A stretch of DNA of 64,000 bases from Desertimonas sp963786985 (lineage in GTDB: Bacteria; Actinomycetota; Acidimicrobiia; Acidimicrobiales; Ilumatobacteraceae): contig CAWBBL010000018.1 in the NCBI GenBank assembly GCA_963786985.1, positions 62,001-126,000 of the forward strand, in the 5' to 3' direction. The translations under genes and the position numbers were made by a program. Below the pieces are notes generated by a model. The model worked only from the letters and a program-made list of their open reading frames with translations. It had not been told where the DNA came from and did no database searches. Shown piece by piece: positions 8,929 to 17,571 of the stretch (within the stretch, counting starts at the first letter, position 1; each line of letters starts with the position of its first letter).

Positions 8929-9798
8929 TCACGCCTCCTCGACGCTGAGCTCCTTGGCGGCCTTGGTGATGTCGCTCTGGTACTTGAGCAGGATGTGCAG
9001 CGTGTCCTTGGCGACCTGTGAGTCGATGGCGTCGAGGTTGAGGAGCAGCAGCGTGCGCGCCCAGTCGAGTGTCTCGGAGACGCTCGGCGCCTTCTTCAGG
9101 TCCATCTGGCGGATCGAACGGACGACGCGGGCGATCTGGTCGGCGAGGTTCGCCGTCACGCCCGGGACCTTGGCCAGGACGATCTCACGCTCGCGCTCCA
9201 ACGTGGGGTAGTCGACGTGCAGATAGAGACAGCGCCGCTTGAGCGCCTCTGACAGCTCGCGTGTGTTGTTCGAGGTCAGGAACACGAGGGGGATCTGGTT
9301 GGCCATGATCGTGCCCAGCTCGGGGATCGAGACCTGATAGTCGGAGAGGATCTCCAGGAGCAGCGCCTCGGTCTCGACCTCGACGCGGTCGACCTCGTCG
9401 ATCAACAGGACCACCGGCTCGTCGGCGCGGATCGCCTCGAGCAACGGACGGGTGAGCAGGAACTCCTCGGTGAAGATGTCGTCGTGCACCGCCGACCACG
9501 AATCGGAGTGACGGTCGGCCTGGATGCGCAGCAGTTGCTTCTTGTAGTTCCACTCGTACAGCGCCTTGGATTCGTCGAGTCCCTCGTAGCACTGCAAGCG
9601 GATCAGCCGGGCACCGGTCATCTCGGCGATCGACTTGGCGAGCTGCGTCTTGCCGGTGCCCGCCGGTCCCTCGATGAGCACCGGCTTGCCGAGACGGTCG
9701 GCGAGGAAGGCGACGCCGGCGATGCCCTCGTCGGCGAGGTAGGCGACCTCGCGCAGCCCATCGCGAACCGCTTGGACACTCTCGAAACGCTCTGTCAC
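8929..9798 (-). CDS. MoxR-family AAA+ ATPase
   Basis: A MoxR-type ATPase of 289 residues. Walker A is G-P-A-G-T-G-K-T near residue 45, Walker B is L-L-I-D-E-V-D-R near residue 110, and the family segment N-N-T-R-E-L-S-E-A-L-K-R-R-C-L is present. MoxR ATPases act as chaperones that mature metalloenzymes with a VWA partner. The GTG at 9798 is chosen because a TAGCGT -10 box lies 7 bases upstream. A longer frame runs up to 9888, but it would translate the intergenic palindrome. It is the first gene of MoxR / PhoX-like / CoxE-VWA. Confidence 0.9.
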   Translation of the reverse strand: MTERFESVQAVRDGLREVAYLADEGIAGVAFLADRLGKPVLIEGPAGTGKTQLAKSIAEMTGARLIRLQCYEGLDESKALYEWNYKKQLLRIQADRHSDSWSAVHDDIFTEEFLLTRPLLEAIRADEPVVLLIDEVDRVEVETEALLLEILSDYQVSIPELGTIMANQIPLVFLTSNNTRELSEALKRRCLYLHVDYPTLEREREIVLAKVPGVTANLADQIARVVRSIRQMDLKKAPSVSETLDWARTLLLLNLDAIDSQVAKDTLHILLKYQSDITKAAKELSVEEA

Positions 9799-9805
9799 CG
9801 GCCGC

Positions 9806-9811
9806 ACGCTA
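9806..9811 (-). promoter_or_regulatory. -10 box of the MoxR gene
   Basis: TAGCGT on the minus strand ends 7 bases before the GTG at 9798, which fits a leaderless or near-leaderless transcript and supports that start. Confidence 0.5.
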
Positions 9812-9848
9812 CCCGAGCGGTCCTGGGCGATCTCCGATCGAAACCCCG

Positions 9849-9896
9849 ACCGATGGGTGTGTACGGGACGGAACGGTCCCCTACACACCCATCGGT
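9849..9896. repeat. 48-bp palindrome family A, copy 1
   Basis: Perfect 15-bp arms, ACCGATGGGTGTGTA at 9849-9863 and its complement at 9882-9896, enclose an inner GGGAC/GTCCC pair. The element is exactly 48 bp, as are the copies at 26644 and 55839. It sits between divergent genes, where it cannot serve as an ordinary terminator. Confidence 0.9.
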
Positions 9897-9929
9897 TGCT
9901 GTTGGCCGGTGGCCCGTACGATGCCGGGC

Positions 9930-11314
9930 GTGCCAGGGGTGCTTGCCAAGTACGTCGACGCGTTCGTCGACGGAGTCGCCACCGAGCTACACGCCCTGGC
10001 CGGCACCGATCATCGCGCGGACGTCGTGATCGACGCCGGCGACCTCGCCGCCGCCATCTTCGACAGCGACGGCCGGCTGTCGAGCGACGAGCTGCGGGCC
10101 TGGGTCGACGACATCGGCCCGCGGCTCGAACCCCCGGTGATCGTCACGCCCGAGCGCCTGCGTGAAGGCGGGATGCTGCAGGGCAAGCGCTCCTGGCTCG
10201 ACCGGCCGAGCACGCTCTTCGATCTGCTCGTCAAGGCCGACGCTCGCGACCAGGGACGTCGAGCGGCCCGCTACTACGAGCTGGCCATGCGCCTGGCCCA
10301 CGCGTCGGCGGCCATCGACCTCGTCCCCTCGCCAGACGAGGTGGCGGCCATCGATGGTTACCGCAGCGTGCTGCTCGCCGCCTTCGATCGGGCCGGCGTC
10401 GCCCGCCCAGGAGTCGCATCGCCCGCTCACACCAAGCCGATGGCGACGGCCGACGGTCCGTCCACGACGGCACCCGTCCCATCACCCGCCGCCGACCTCC
10501 CGCCGGCCCGCCCGATCGAAGAGCTGCTCGCCGAGCTCGACGATCTCGTCGGGTTGGAGTCGGTCAAGGCCGACGTGCGTCGCCTCACCAGCCTGCTCCG
10601 CATCCAACAGCTACGTCACGACCGCCGGCTGCCGACGCTCGAGACCAGCCACCACCTTGTCTTCACCGGCAACCCGGGTACCGGCAAGACGACGGTGGCC
10701 AGGCTGCTCAGCCAGATCCTGCGCAGCCTCGGCCTGGTGTCCAAGGGCCACCTCGTGGAAACCGATCGATCCCAGCTCGTCGCCGGGTACGTCGGCCAGA
10801 CGGCGACCAAGACGCGAGCCGTGCTCGAGTCGGCGCTTGGTGGGACCCTGTTGATCGACGAGGCCTATGCCCTCGCTCGTGGCGGCGAACAGGACTTCGG
10901 CAGGGAGGCGATCGACACCGTCGTCAAGTACATGGAGGACCACCGCGACGACCTCGCCCTCATCGCCGCCGGCTACCCGACGGAGATGGAGGCATTCGTC
11001 GACGCCAACCCCGGATTGAAGAGCCGCTTCACGCGGTTCATCGCCTTCCCCGACTACACCACCGACGAGCTCGTCGAGATCTTCGAACGGATGAGTAGCG
11101 ACCTTCGGTACCACCTCGACGAGCCCGGACGCGAGACGCTGCGAGTCCGTGGTCGAGGCGGAGCCGCGGAATCGCGGGATTCGGCAACGCCCGCTTCGTG
11201 CGCAACCTGTTCGAGGAGGCCGTCGGTCGCCAGGCCGACCGCTTGGCCACCGTCATCGAGCCCACCGACGAGCAGCTGACCACGCTCACCGCTGCCGACA
11301 TCACCAAGACCTAG
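9930..11314 (+). CDS. CbxX/CfqX-type AAA+ ATPase, frameshifted near its 3' end
   Basis: An AAA+ ATPase of the CbxX/SpoVK/EccA group. The N-terminal 150 residues are helical with an acidic D-S-D-G-R-L-S-S-D-E loop that resembles TerB or EF-hand loops. The ATPase domain has Walker A G-N-P-G-T-G-K-T, Walker B L-L-I-D-E-A-Y-A-L-A and a sensor region. The start is GTG 9930, because TACGAT at 9917-9922 lies 7 bases upstream. The frame is broken twice. Removing one T at 11146 and one A at 11179 restores T-L-R-A-V-V-E-A-E-P-R-N-R-G-F-G-N-A-R-F and runs to TAG 11312-11314 (about 460 residues). As sequenced, the first frame instead ends at 11279. It heads the envelope cluster and ends 12 bases before the next gene. 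Confidence 0.85.
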
Positions 11315-11326
11315 CCTTCCTCGTCA

Positions 11327-12040
11327 ATGTCGTTCGGCGACCGCTTCTTCACACCTCAGACCGCCAAGGCCCTGCTCTCCTGGCGAATCGTCCTCGCGGC
11401 AGTGATCGGCGTCGTCGCTGGACTGCTCGGCCTGAGTCCCGCTGCCGCAGTTGGCCTGGGAATCGCCGTCTACGCCACCACCGTCATGGCGGCGATGCCG
11501 CCCGGTCAGAGGTCGTCGACCATTGACGCGTTCGCCCTCAGCGAACCGTGGCGCCGGTTCGTGCAACGCGCCCAACGGTCGCGCACGGCGCTTCGCGACA
11601 CGCTACGGACGGCGAGCGACGGACCACTGAAGGATCGCCTCTCCGGGGTGGCCGACCGCCTCGACCTAGCCATCGAGGAGAGCTGGGAAATCGCCAAACA
11701 GGGCGACAACATTGACGCAGCGATCAAGCGCATCGATCCCGTCCGCCTGCGGTCGGAGCTGGCGACGTTGCGCGGCTCGAACGGCGCGGACCCCGACGCA
11801 GCTGCCGTGCAGTCGGTGGAGAGCCAACTCGCCAGTGCCGAGCGACTGAGGGAGCTGTCGTCGAGCACGGCCGAGCGCCTACGGCTCACCCAGGTGCGCC
11901 TCGACGAGCTCGTCGCCCGAGCCGCCGAGGTCAGTGTCGGCCGAACGGACACGACGACGTACGAACACGACGTCGACAACCTCGTGATCGAGCTGGAAGG
12001 CCTGCGGCAGGCCGTCGCCGAGACGAACGAGATCACTTGA
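11327..12040 (+). CDS. Membrane-anchored coiled-coil protein (paralogue 1)
   Basis: Family not recognised. The 237-residue protein starts with F-G-D-R-F-F-T-P, followed by two hydrophobic segments (about residues 20-36 and 38-52) that would form a membrane hairpin. A long charged helical region with coiled-coil character follows (about 65-235). The gene at 14992-15837 is a clear paralogue: both share the R-F-F-T-P start, L-S-E-P-W-R, E-S-W-x-I-A-K and L-D-E/x-L-I/V-A-R-A-x-E-V-S-V-G. The cytoplasmic coiled coil may bind a partner such as the upstream ATPase or PspA (inference). It overlaps the next gene by 4 bases. Confidence 0.75.
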   Translation: MSFGDRFFTPQTAKALLSWRIVLAAVIGVVAGLLGLSPAAAVGLGIAVYATTVMAAMPPGQRSSTIDAFALSEPWRRFVQRAQRSRTALRDTLRTASDGPLKDRLSGVADRLDLAIEESWEIAKQGDNIDAAIKRIDPVRLRSELATLRGSNGADPDAAAVQSVESQLASAERLRELSSSTAERLRLTQVRLDELVARAAEVSVGRTDTTTYEHDVDNLVIELEGLRQAVAETNEIT

Positions 12041-13017
12041 AAGGCCGCCTCTCCGCTCTCGCCGTAGCAGTGGTGCTCGTGGTCGGCTCATTCCTCATCC
12101 GCCGCGAGGTCATCGACGGCGATGACGAAGGAACTTCCAACGAGCAGGTGGACGAGCTGGTGTGCATCACCGAGTTGGCCGATGTGTGCGCCGCCTACGC
12201 CGCCGGTGATCAGTCCGTGAACGTGACGATCGAGGACGCCGGCGTCACTCTTGATCGCCTGGCGGCCCTTGGTCCCGACGCCGACGCTCCGCTGTGGCTG
12301 ACCGTCGAGCCCTACCCGGCGATGGTCGATGCGTTGCGCGCCGGCGCTCGCGCCGAGCCGCTCGGCTACACGGCGAGCGCCCTCGGTGCTTCGCAGTTGG
12401 GCGTCGCCCTACCACCCGATGGCCGTCTCGACGTGCTGGTCGCGGCGTGCGACGGTCAGCCGCTGTGGCGGTGCCTCGGAACGAATGCCGGCACGCCGTG
12501 GTCGGAACTCGGCGGCGAGTCGAGCTGGGGTACGGTTCGCCCGGCCCTCGGCGACGTCAACGAGTCGGCGCTTGGCTTGACGTCGTTCGCCGCCAGCGTC
12601 GGCGGCTACTTCAACGACCCCGACATCACTCGCAGCCGTTGGGAGAACGATCCCGCCTTCATCCCGTGGCTCGACGGCCTGGCCGACACGTCGAGTGGCG
12701 TGTCGCTCTCCGGCGGCAGCGCCCTGGGCACGATGGCGACCCGACCGAGCGCCCTCGATGTGGCAGCCACGGCCGGCTTCGAACTGGCCGAAGTCGATGC
12801 CGACTCGCAGCGCTTCACTCGCAACTATCCTGCTCCGGAGATGTGGTTGCAGGCCGTGCTGGCCGGGCCCGGCGGGGCTGCACCCGGCGATCTCGCCGGC
12901 CGACTCACCGAACAGCTGCGCACCTCCGGATGGGACGATGCGGCGACGGCGGCCACACCGGTGCCGAGTGCGTCGACGATGCTCGCTCTGCGGTCCTATT
13001 GGAACGACGCGGTATGA
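12037..13017 (+). CDS. Exported SBP-like protein of unknown function
   Basis: This 326-residue protein has an N-terminal membrane anchor or signal (residues 5-22, L-S-A-L-A-V-A-V-V-L-V-V-G). Its extracytoplasmic body loosely resembles a periplasmic solute-binding fold and has paired Cys residues. It resembles the first half of the next protein in size and context more than in motif, so the fold assignment is tentative. The start is a TTG overlapping the previous stop (TTGA), implying coupling. It lies between the coiled-coil protein and the SBP-VWA lipoprotein. Confidence 0.65.
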   Translation: MKGRLSALAVAVVLVVGSFLIRREVIDGDDEGTSNEQVDELVCITELADVCAAYAAGDQSVNVTIEDAGVTLDRLAALGPDADAPLWLTVEPYPAMVDALRAGARAEPLGYTASALGASQLGVALPPDGRLDVLVAACDGQPLWRCLGTNAGTPWSELGGESSWGTVRPALGDVNESALGLTSFAASVGGYFNDPDITRSRWENDPAFIPWLDGLADTSSGVSLSGGSALGTMATRPSALDVAATAGFELAEVDADSQRFTRNYPAPEMWLQAVLAGPGGAAPGDLAGRLTEQLRTSGWDDAATAATPVPSASTMLALRSYWNDAV

Positions 13018-13045
13018 CGCGACACCTGACGAACGGAGCGCTCCG

Positions 13046-14869
13046 ATGACCATCACACCGCGTCTGCAACGCCACGGACGCCTCGCGGCGGTCCTCCTGC
13101 TCGCCGCCGGGCTCGCCGCGGCGTGCGGTGACGACGACGATGACTCCACCGGTGGCGATCTGTCGGATGCCGACACCGGTGACTGCGTGGTCGTCGACAT
13201 GGCCGTGAGCAGCGAGAAGATCGCCCTGCTGACGACGCTCGCCGAGGAGTTCAACAACAGCGACGCCGAGGTCGACGGGTCGTGCATCTTCGTCCGCCCG
13301 CGCAGCGTGTCGTCCGGGCGCGCCGCCGAACTGATTCCCGAGGGATGGCCGAGCCCGGACGTCAACGGTGAGCCGCCGGTGATCTGGTCACCGGCGGCCT
13401 CCGGCTGGGCGGGCATCGTCAACGAGCGCGCCGGGACGACCTTGGCGCCGGCAGGTACGCCGTTCATGCTCACTCCCCTCGTCATCGCCATGCCCGAACC
13501 GATGGCCGAGGCCCTCGGGTGGCCCGAGGAGTCGATCGGCTTCGCCGACCTCCAGAGCCTCGCCACCAATCCCGAGGGCTGGGCCGCCGTCGGCGCACCG
13601 GAGTGGGGGCCGTTCCGGATCGGCAAGACGAACCCCAACTTCTCCACGAGCGGACTCAACTTCACGATCGCCGAGTACTACGCAGCGACCGGCAAGTCCG
13701 CCGACCTGACGATCGAGGATCTGTCCCGACCGGCGGCCGTCGAGTTCGCCACCGACATCGAATCGTCGGTCGTCCACTACGGCGACATCACGATGACGTT
13801 CCTCAACAACTGGTTCGCCGCCGACGCACGCGGGACGTCGCTCACGTACGCCAGTGCCGTCGCCGTCGAGGAGAAGAGCGTCATCGACTACAACCGCGGT
13901 GATCCCGACGGAGTCCTCGCCCCCGGCGAAGAGCTACGTCCGCCGCGCGTGCCCCTCGTGGCGATCTACCCGGAGGAAGGGACGCTGTACTCGGACAACC
14001 CCTTCATCATCCTCGACACCGAGTGGGTCGACGCCAACGAGCGGGCCGCCGCCCAACAATTCGAAGCCTTCGTCCAGCTCCCCGAGAACCAGGAGCAGGT
14101 GCTCGCCTTCGGATTCCGCCCGAACAACCCCGATGTCGCCCTCGCCGACCCGATCACGCCGGCCAACGGCGTCGACCCGACCCAGCCGCAGTCGGAGCTC
14201 GAAGTGCCGCAACCCGAAGTTCTCGTCGCGATTCTCGATTCGTGGGCGGAACTGCGCAAGGAAGCCCGGGTGCTCCTCGTTCTCGATGTCTCCGGGTCGA
14301 TGGGCGAGTTCGCCGGTGCCGACAACGAGACCAAGCTCGACCTCGCCAAGAGCGCCGCGCTGAGCTCGCTCGATGAGTTCAAGGACACCGACGAGGTCGG
14401 CCTGTGGGTGTTCAGCACGGATCTCGGCGGCGAACATCCCAACTGGCGCGAAGTGGTGCCGGTCGGCGAGATCGGGGCGAACCGCGACGACATCGCCGCG
14501 GCGATCGAGCGCCAGATCCCCGTGCAAGGCACGCCGCTGTACGAGGTCACCGGCGTCGCCTACGAGACGATGCTCGAGCAGTACGACCCGACGATGATCA
14601 ACGCCGTCGTACTGCTCACCGATGGAGTCAACGACGACGGCATCCCGGGCGACGACGACGACCAGTTCACCGAGCTGATCGAGACGCTCCAGGCCGGCAG
14701 CGAAGGGGCCACCTCGCGACCGGTGCGCGTGTTCACGATCTCCTACGGCGAGTCAGCCGACGTGATCACGCTGCGGGCGATCAGCCAGGCGACGAGCGCA
14801 GCCACCTACAACGCCAGCAATCCGCAGACCATCGAGCAAGTCTTCACCGCCGTCATCTCCAATTTCTGA
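13046..14869 (+). CDS. Lipoprotein with solute-binding domain fused to VWA domain
   Basis: From ATG 13046 (GGAG upstream) the product is 607 residues. It begins with a lipoprotein signal peptide and lipobox ending L-A-A-A-C, then an acidic linker. Residues about 50-400 look like an extracellular solute-binding protein fold. A VWA domain follows from about residue 410, with an intact D-V-S-G-S-M MIDAS motif and a V-V-L-L-T-D-G-V-N-D-D segment. SBP-VWA fusions occur in actinobacteria and may couple sensing of an extracytoplasmic ligand to protein assembly (inference). The open frame extends upstream to 12695, but that part shadows the previous gene. Confidence 0.88.
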   Translation: MTITPRLQRHGRLAAVLLLAAGLAAACGDDDDDSTGGDLSDADTGDCVVVDMAVSSEKIALLTTLAEEFNNSDAEVDGSCIFVRPRSVSSGRAAELIPEGWPSPDVNGEPPVIWSPAASGWAGIVNERAGTTLAPAGTPFMLTPLVIAMPEPMAEALGWPEESIGFADLQSLATNPEGWAAVGAPEWGPFRIGKTNPNFSTSGLNFTIAEYYAATGKSADLTIEDLSRPAAVEFATDIESSVVHYGDITMTFLNNWFAADARGTSLTYASAVAVEEKSVIDYNRGDPDGVLAPGEELRPPRVPLVAIYPEEGTLYSDNPFIILDTEWVDANERAAAQQFEAFVQLPENQEQVLAFGFRPNNPDVALADPITPANGVDPTQPQSELEVPQPEVLVAILDSWAELRKEARVLLVLDVSGSMGEFAGADNETKLDLAKSAALSSLDEFKDTDEVGLWVFSTDLGGEHPNWREVVPVGEIGANRDDIAAAIERQIPVQGTPLYEVTGVAYETMLEQYDPTMINAVVLLTDGVNDDGIPGDDDDQFTELIETLQAGSEGATSRPVRVFTISYGESADVITLRAISQATSAATYNASNPQTIEQVFTAVISNF

Positions 14870-14934
14870 CGATGTTTCGACCATCACTCGTTCCTCGCAG
14901 CGCTCGCTCTCTCCGTTCGGTGGAGCCTGAGGGG

Positions 14935-15021
14935 GCGGCCTGCGGCCGCACCCAATCGGTAATGGTCGGATCCGGCAAAGCCGGTCCGACCATGATCAGA
15001 TTGGGTGCGGCCGCAGGCCGC
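14935..15021. repeat. Nested long inverted repeat (cruciform-like)
   Basis: Perfect 23-nt arms at 14935-14957 and 14999-15021 each contain a GCGGCCGC core. Between them lies a second hairpin at 14964-14991 (GGTCGGATCCGGC, AAA loop, GCCGGTCCGACC, one base unpaired). Weaker outer arms rich in CGCTCGCTC (about 14900-14925) and GAGCGAGCG (about 15048-15068) extend the symmetry. It lies between the SBP-VWA gene and paralogue 2 and contains the only ATG available to that paralogue. Confidence 0.9.
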
Positions 15022-15837
15022 TCCAACAGAAAGCTCGACCGAACGGCGAGAGCGAGCGAAGCGAGCGAACGAGCCAGGCTGAACTTCCGCGATCGATTTT
15101 TCACGCCGAAGGTCGCCGAGGCGATGATGTCGCCGGGCGGGATCGTGCTCGCCGGGGTCGGTGCGGCCGTGACGATCCTGGCCGGGGCGCCGTTGATCGC
15201 CGCTGCCGGTGTCGGAGCGTTGGCGTGGGGCGGGCGCGTGCTCGCCGCCGTGGGCAGGAACCCGGCAACCCCGCAGCCGCACGCCTTGAGCGAGCCGTGG
15301 CGGGGGTATGCCCAGAGCGCCCAGGACGCCAAGCGCCGGTTCGACCAGATCGTCGCGTCGGTCCCCGACGGACCACTGCGCAGTCGCCTCGCCGCCCTGT
15401 CCGGGCGTCTCGACGACGGGGTCGACGAGTCGTGGCGGATCGCCAAGCGCGGCCACGAGATCGTCGAGGCGCGGGGACAAATCGACACCACCGGCGCCGA
15501 GGCCGAGCTCGCCGAGCTGGAAGCCGCCGAGGGCAGCGGGAGCGGCTCACAAGCGGCGACGATCGAGTCGCTCCGCGCTCAACTGGCTGCCGCCGAGCGC
15601 TTGTCGACGCTCGCCACACGGAGTCGGGATCGACTCCGGCTGCTCGACGCCCGCTTCGACGAGTTGATCGCCCGCGCCGTCGAGGTGTCGGTCGGTTCCG
15701 GTGACTCCGAAGTGCTGGGGCAGGACGTCGACCAGCTGGTGTCGGAATTGGAGTCGTTGCGGGTCGCGATGGAGGAGACCGACCGGTTGTCCGGACTGCA
15801 GACGCAGACCTGGCCGCCACCGCCCGAGGTGCCGTGA
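14992..15837 (+). CDS. Membrane-anchored coiled-coil protein (paralogue 2)
   Basis: This is a paralogue of 11327-12040, with an R-F-F-T-P-K-V-A start region, a membrane hairpin (about 25 and 45 residues further on), L-S-E-P-W-R-G-Y, then a helical region ending in a short Pro-rich tail. Homology begins at the codon of 15079. The most upstream ATG at 14992 lies inside the long inverted repeat, so the true start may be CTG 15079 or an initiation site changed by insertion of the repeat. It overlaps murJ by 4 bases (GTGA). Its function is unknown. Its position between a VWA lipoprotein and MurJ/PspA suggests an envelope role. Confidence 0.7.
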   Translation: MIRLGAAAGRSNRKLDRTARASEASERARLNFRDRFFTPKVAEAMMSPGGIVLAGVGAAVTILAGAPLIAAAGVGALAWGGRVLAAVGRNPATPQPHALSEPWRGYAQSAQDAKRRFDQIVASVPDGPLRSRLAALSGRLDDGVDESWRIAKRGHEIVEARGQIDTTGAEAELAELEAAEGSGSGSQAATIESLRAQLAAAERLSTLATRSRDRLRLLDARFDELIARAVEVSVGSGDSEVLGQDVDQLVSELESLRVAMEETDRLSGLQTQTWPPPPEVP

Positions 15838-17561
15838 GCACCGGGTCGACGGAGGTCGTGGCGAGCAGCGAGCGGTCCGCCCTGGCGCGCCTCGAGGACC
15901 TCGACGACTACCTCGAACACCATCGCGAGGTCGTCGCCGTCCCGGAGTCGACGACGACGGGCATCGAGCGCAGTGGCGAGGGCGCCGGGCTGTTGCGGTC
16001 CAACCTCGTCGTCGCCTCGGGCACCGCGCTGTCGCGCCTCACCGGGCTGCTGCGCGTGATGGTGTTCGGCTACGTCATCGGCAAAGGCGCGCTGGCCGAC
16101 GTCTATCTGATCGGCAACGAGACGCCGAACATCGTCTATGAACTGCTCATCGGTGGAGTGCTGTCGGCCACGTTGGTGCCGCTGTTCACCGAGTTCCTGG
16201 ACGATGACGACGATCGGGCCACCAACGTCGTCATCACGGTGTCGCTGACGGCGATGGCCGTGCTCACCGTCGTCGCCGTGCTCGCCGCGCCGTTGATCTT
16301 CGGTCTGTACACGGTGAACACGCAGGAAGGCGTCGATCCGCAGCTGATCCAACGGGTCGGCACACTGCTGACGCGGGTCTTCCTGCTGCAGATCTTCTTC
16401 TACGGTGCAGCCGGACTCGCCAACGCCGTGCTCAACTCCCGGCGGCGGTTCCTGGCCGCGTCGTGGAGCCCCGTGCTCGCCAACCTCGTCGTCATCGTCA
16501 CCCTGCTTTCGTTGCCGGACCGGACCTGGCAACTCGCCGACGTCGAGGTCGACGACCGCCTGCGCTGGACGCTCGCCATCGGCTCGACAGCCGGCATCGC
16601 AGCAATGGCCCTCGTGCTGATCCCGGCGTTGCGCTCGGCGGGGTTGCACTTCCGGCCTGCCTGGCAGATCCGTCACCCCGCGGTCAAGCGCCTGTTGACG
16701 ATGTCGTTGTGGACGTTCGGCTACGTGTTGTGCAACCAGGCCGTCATCGTCGTCGTGCGCAACCTGTCGTCACCGGGATCTGGCGGATCGGCGGCGTACT
16801 TCCAGGCGTTCACGTTCTTCGTGCTACCGCACGGCCTGCTGGCGATGTCGATCGCCACGACGTTCGTTCCCGAGATGGCCAGAGCGGTAGGGCGGCGTGA
16901 CCGTCGTGGGTTCTGCTCGACGTCGTCACTCGGTGTGCGGATCATCGCCATGCTCACCGTTCCTGCCGCGGTGATCTTGTTCGTGTTGCGCCGGCCGCTC
17001 ATCGGCCTGCTCCTCGAGCACGGCGAGTACACGGCGATCGACGCCCTCGTCACGTCGCGCGCCCTGGCCGGCTTCGCGCTCGGATTGCCCGCCTTCTCCG
17101 TGTACCTGTTCGCCTTGCGAGGCTTCTACGCCCACCAGGACACCCGCACGCCATTCGTGATCAACGCCGGCCAGTGCGTGCTCAACGTCGTCTTCGCCTT
17201 CGTGCTGTACGGGCGGTGGGGAGTGCTCGGGCTCGGCGCGGCGTTCGCCCTGTCGTATGTCTTGGCGGCGTTGTGGTCGCTCAGCGTGTTGACCACGAAG
17301 GTGCGCGGCTACCCGTTCCGTGCCGTCCTCGAGTCGATCGGCCGGGCGCTCCTCGCCGGGGCCCTCGCCGCCGAGGCGACCTGGTGGGTGGCCCGCCGGT
17401 TCGGTGGCAATACCGGCATCGACGCGATCGTGCGTATCGTCGCCGGCGTCGCGACCACCCTGCTCGTGTACGTCGTCGTGCTCTTCGTCCTCGCCGCGCC
17501 GGAACTGGCGACGCTGCGCCGGATCGGCCGGCGAGTGGGCGGCGCGTCAACGACCTCCTAG
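15834..17561 (+). CDS. murJ: Lipid II flippase MurJ family
   Basis: This 575-residue polytopic protein of the MATE/MOP superfamily MurJ branch is predicted to flip the peptidoglycan precursor lipid II. A charged N-terminus of about 50 residues is followed by S-G-T-A-L-S-R-L-T-G-L-L-R, which matches the MurJ signature (SxxTxxSRxxGxxRD), and about 14 hydrophobic segments. The start is a GTG overlapping the preceding stop. Its presence in a cluster with VWA, coiled-coil and PspA genes suggests it may be a specialised or second flippase. The usual actinobacterial murJ near the origin is not in this window. Confidence 0.9.
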   Translation: MSTGSTEVVASSERSALARLEDLDDYLEHHREVVAVPESTTTGIERSGEGAGLLRSNLVVASGTALSRLTGLLRVMVFGYVIGKGALADVYLIGNETPNIVYELLIGGVLSATLVPLFTEFLDDDDDRATNVVITVSLTAMAVLTVVAVLAAPLIFGLYTVNTQEGVDPQLIQRVGTLLTRVFLLQIFFYGAAGLANAVLNSRRRFLAASWSPVLANLVVIVTLLSLPDRTWQLADVEVDDRLRWTLAIGSTAGIAAMALVLIPALRSAGLHFRPAWQIRHPAVKRLLTMSLWTFGYVLCNQAVIVVVRNLSSPGSGGSAAYFQAFTFFVLPHGLLAMSIATTFVPEMARAVGRRDRRGFCSTSSLGVRIIAMLTVPAAVILFVLRRPLIGLLLEHGEYTAIDALVTSRALAGFALGLPAFSVYLFALRGFYAHQDTRTPFVINAGQCVLNVVFAFVLYGRWGVLGLGAAFALSYVLAALWSLSVLTTKVRGYPFRAVLESIGRALLAGALAAEATWWVARRFGGNTGIDAIVRIVAGVATTLLVYVVVLFVLAAPELATLRRIGRRVGGASTTS

Positions 17562-17564
17562 GAT
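17559..17564 (+). promoter_or_regulatory. -10 box of pspA
   Basis: TAGGAT overlaps the murJ stop codon and ends 7 bases before the pspA ATG. pspA may thus have its own leaderless promoter in addition to read-through. Confidence 0.45.
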
Positions 17565-17571
17565 CGGCCGC

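Noticed and set aside
9798..9888. MoxR start at 9888
   Set aside because: The added residues would be encoded by the 48-bp palindrome. GTG 9798 has a well-placed -10 box.
14404..14991. Extension of the paralogue 2 frame back to 14404
   Set aside because: This part lies inside the SBP-VWA gene in another frame and has an Arg-rich shadow composition.
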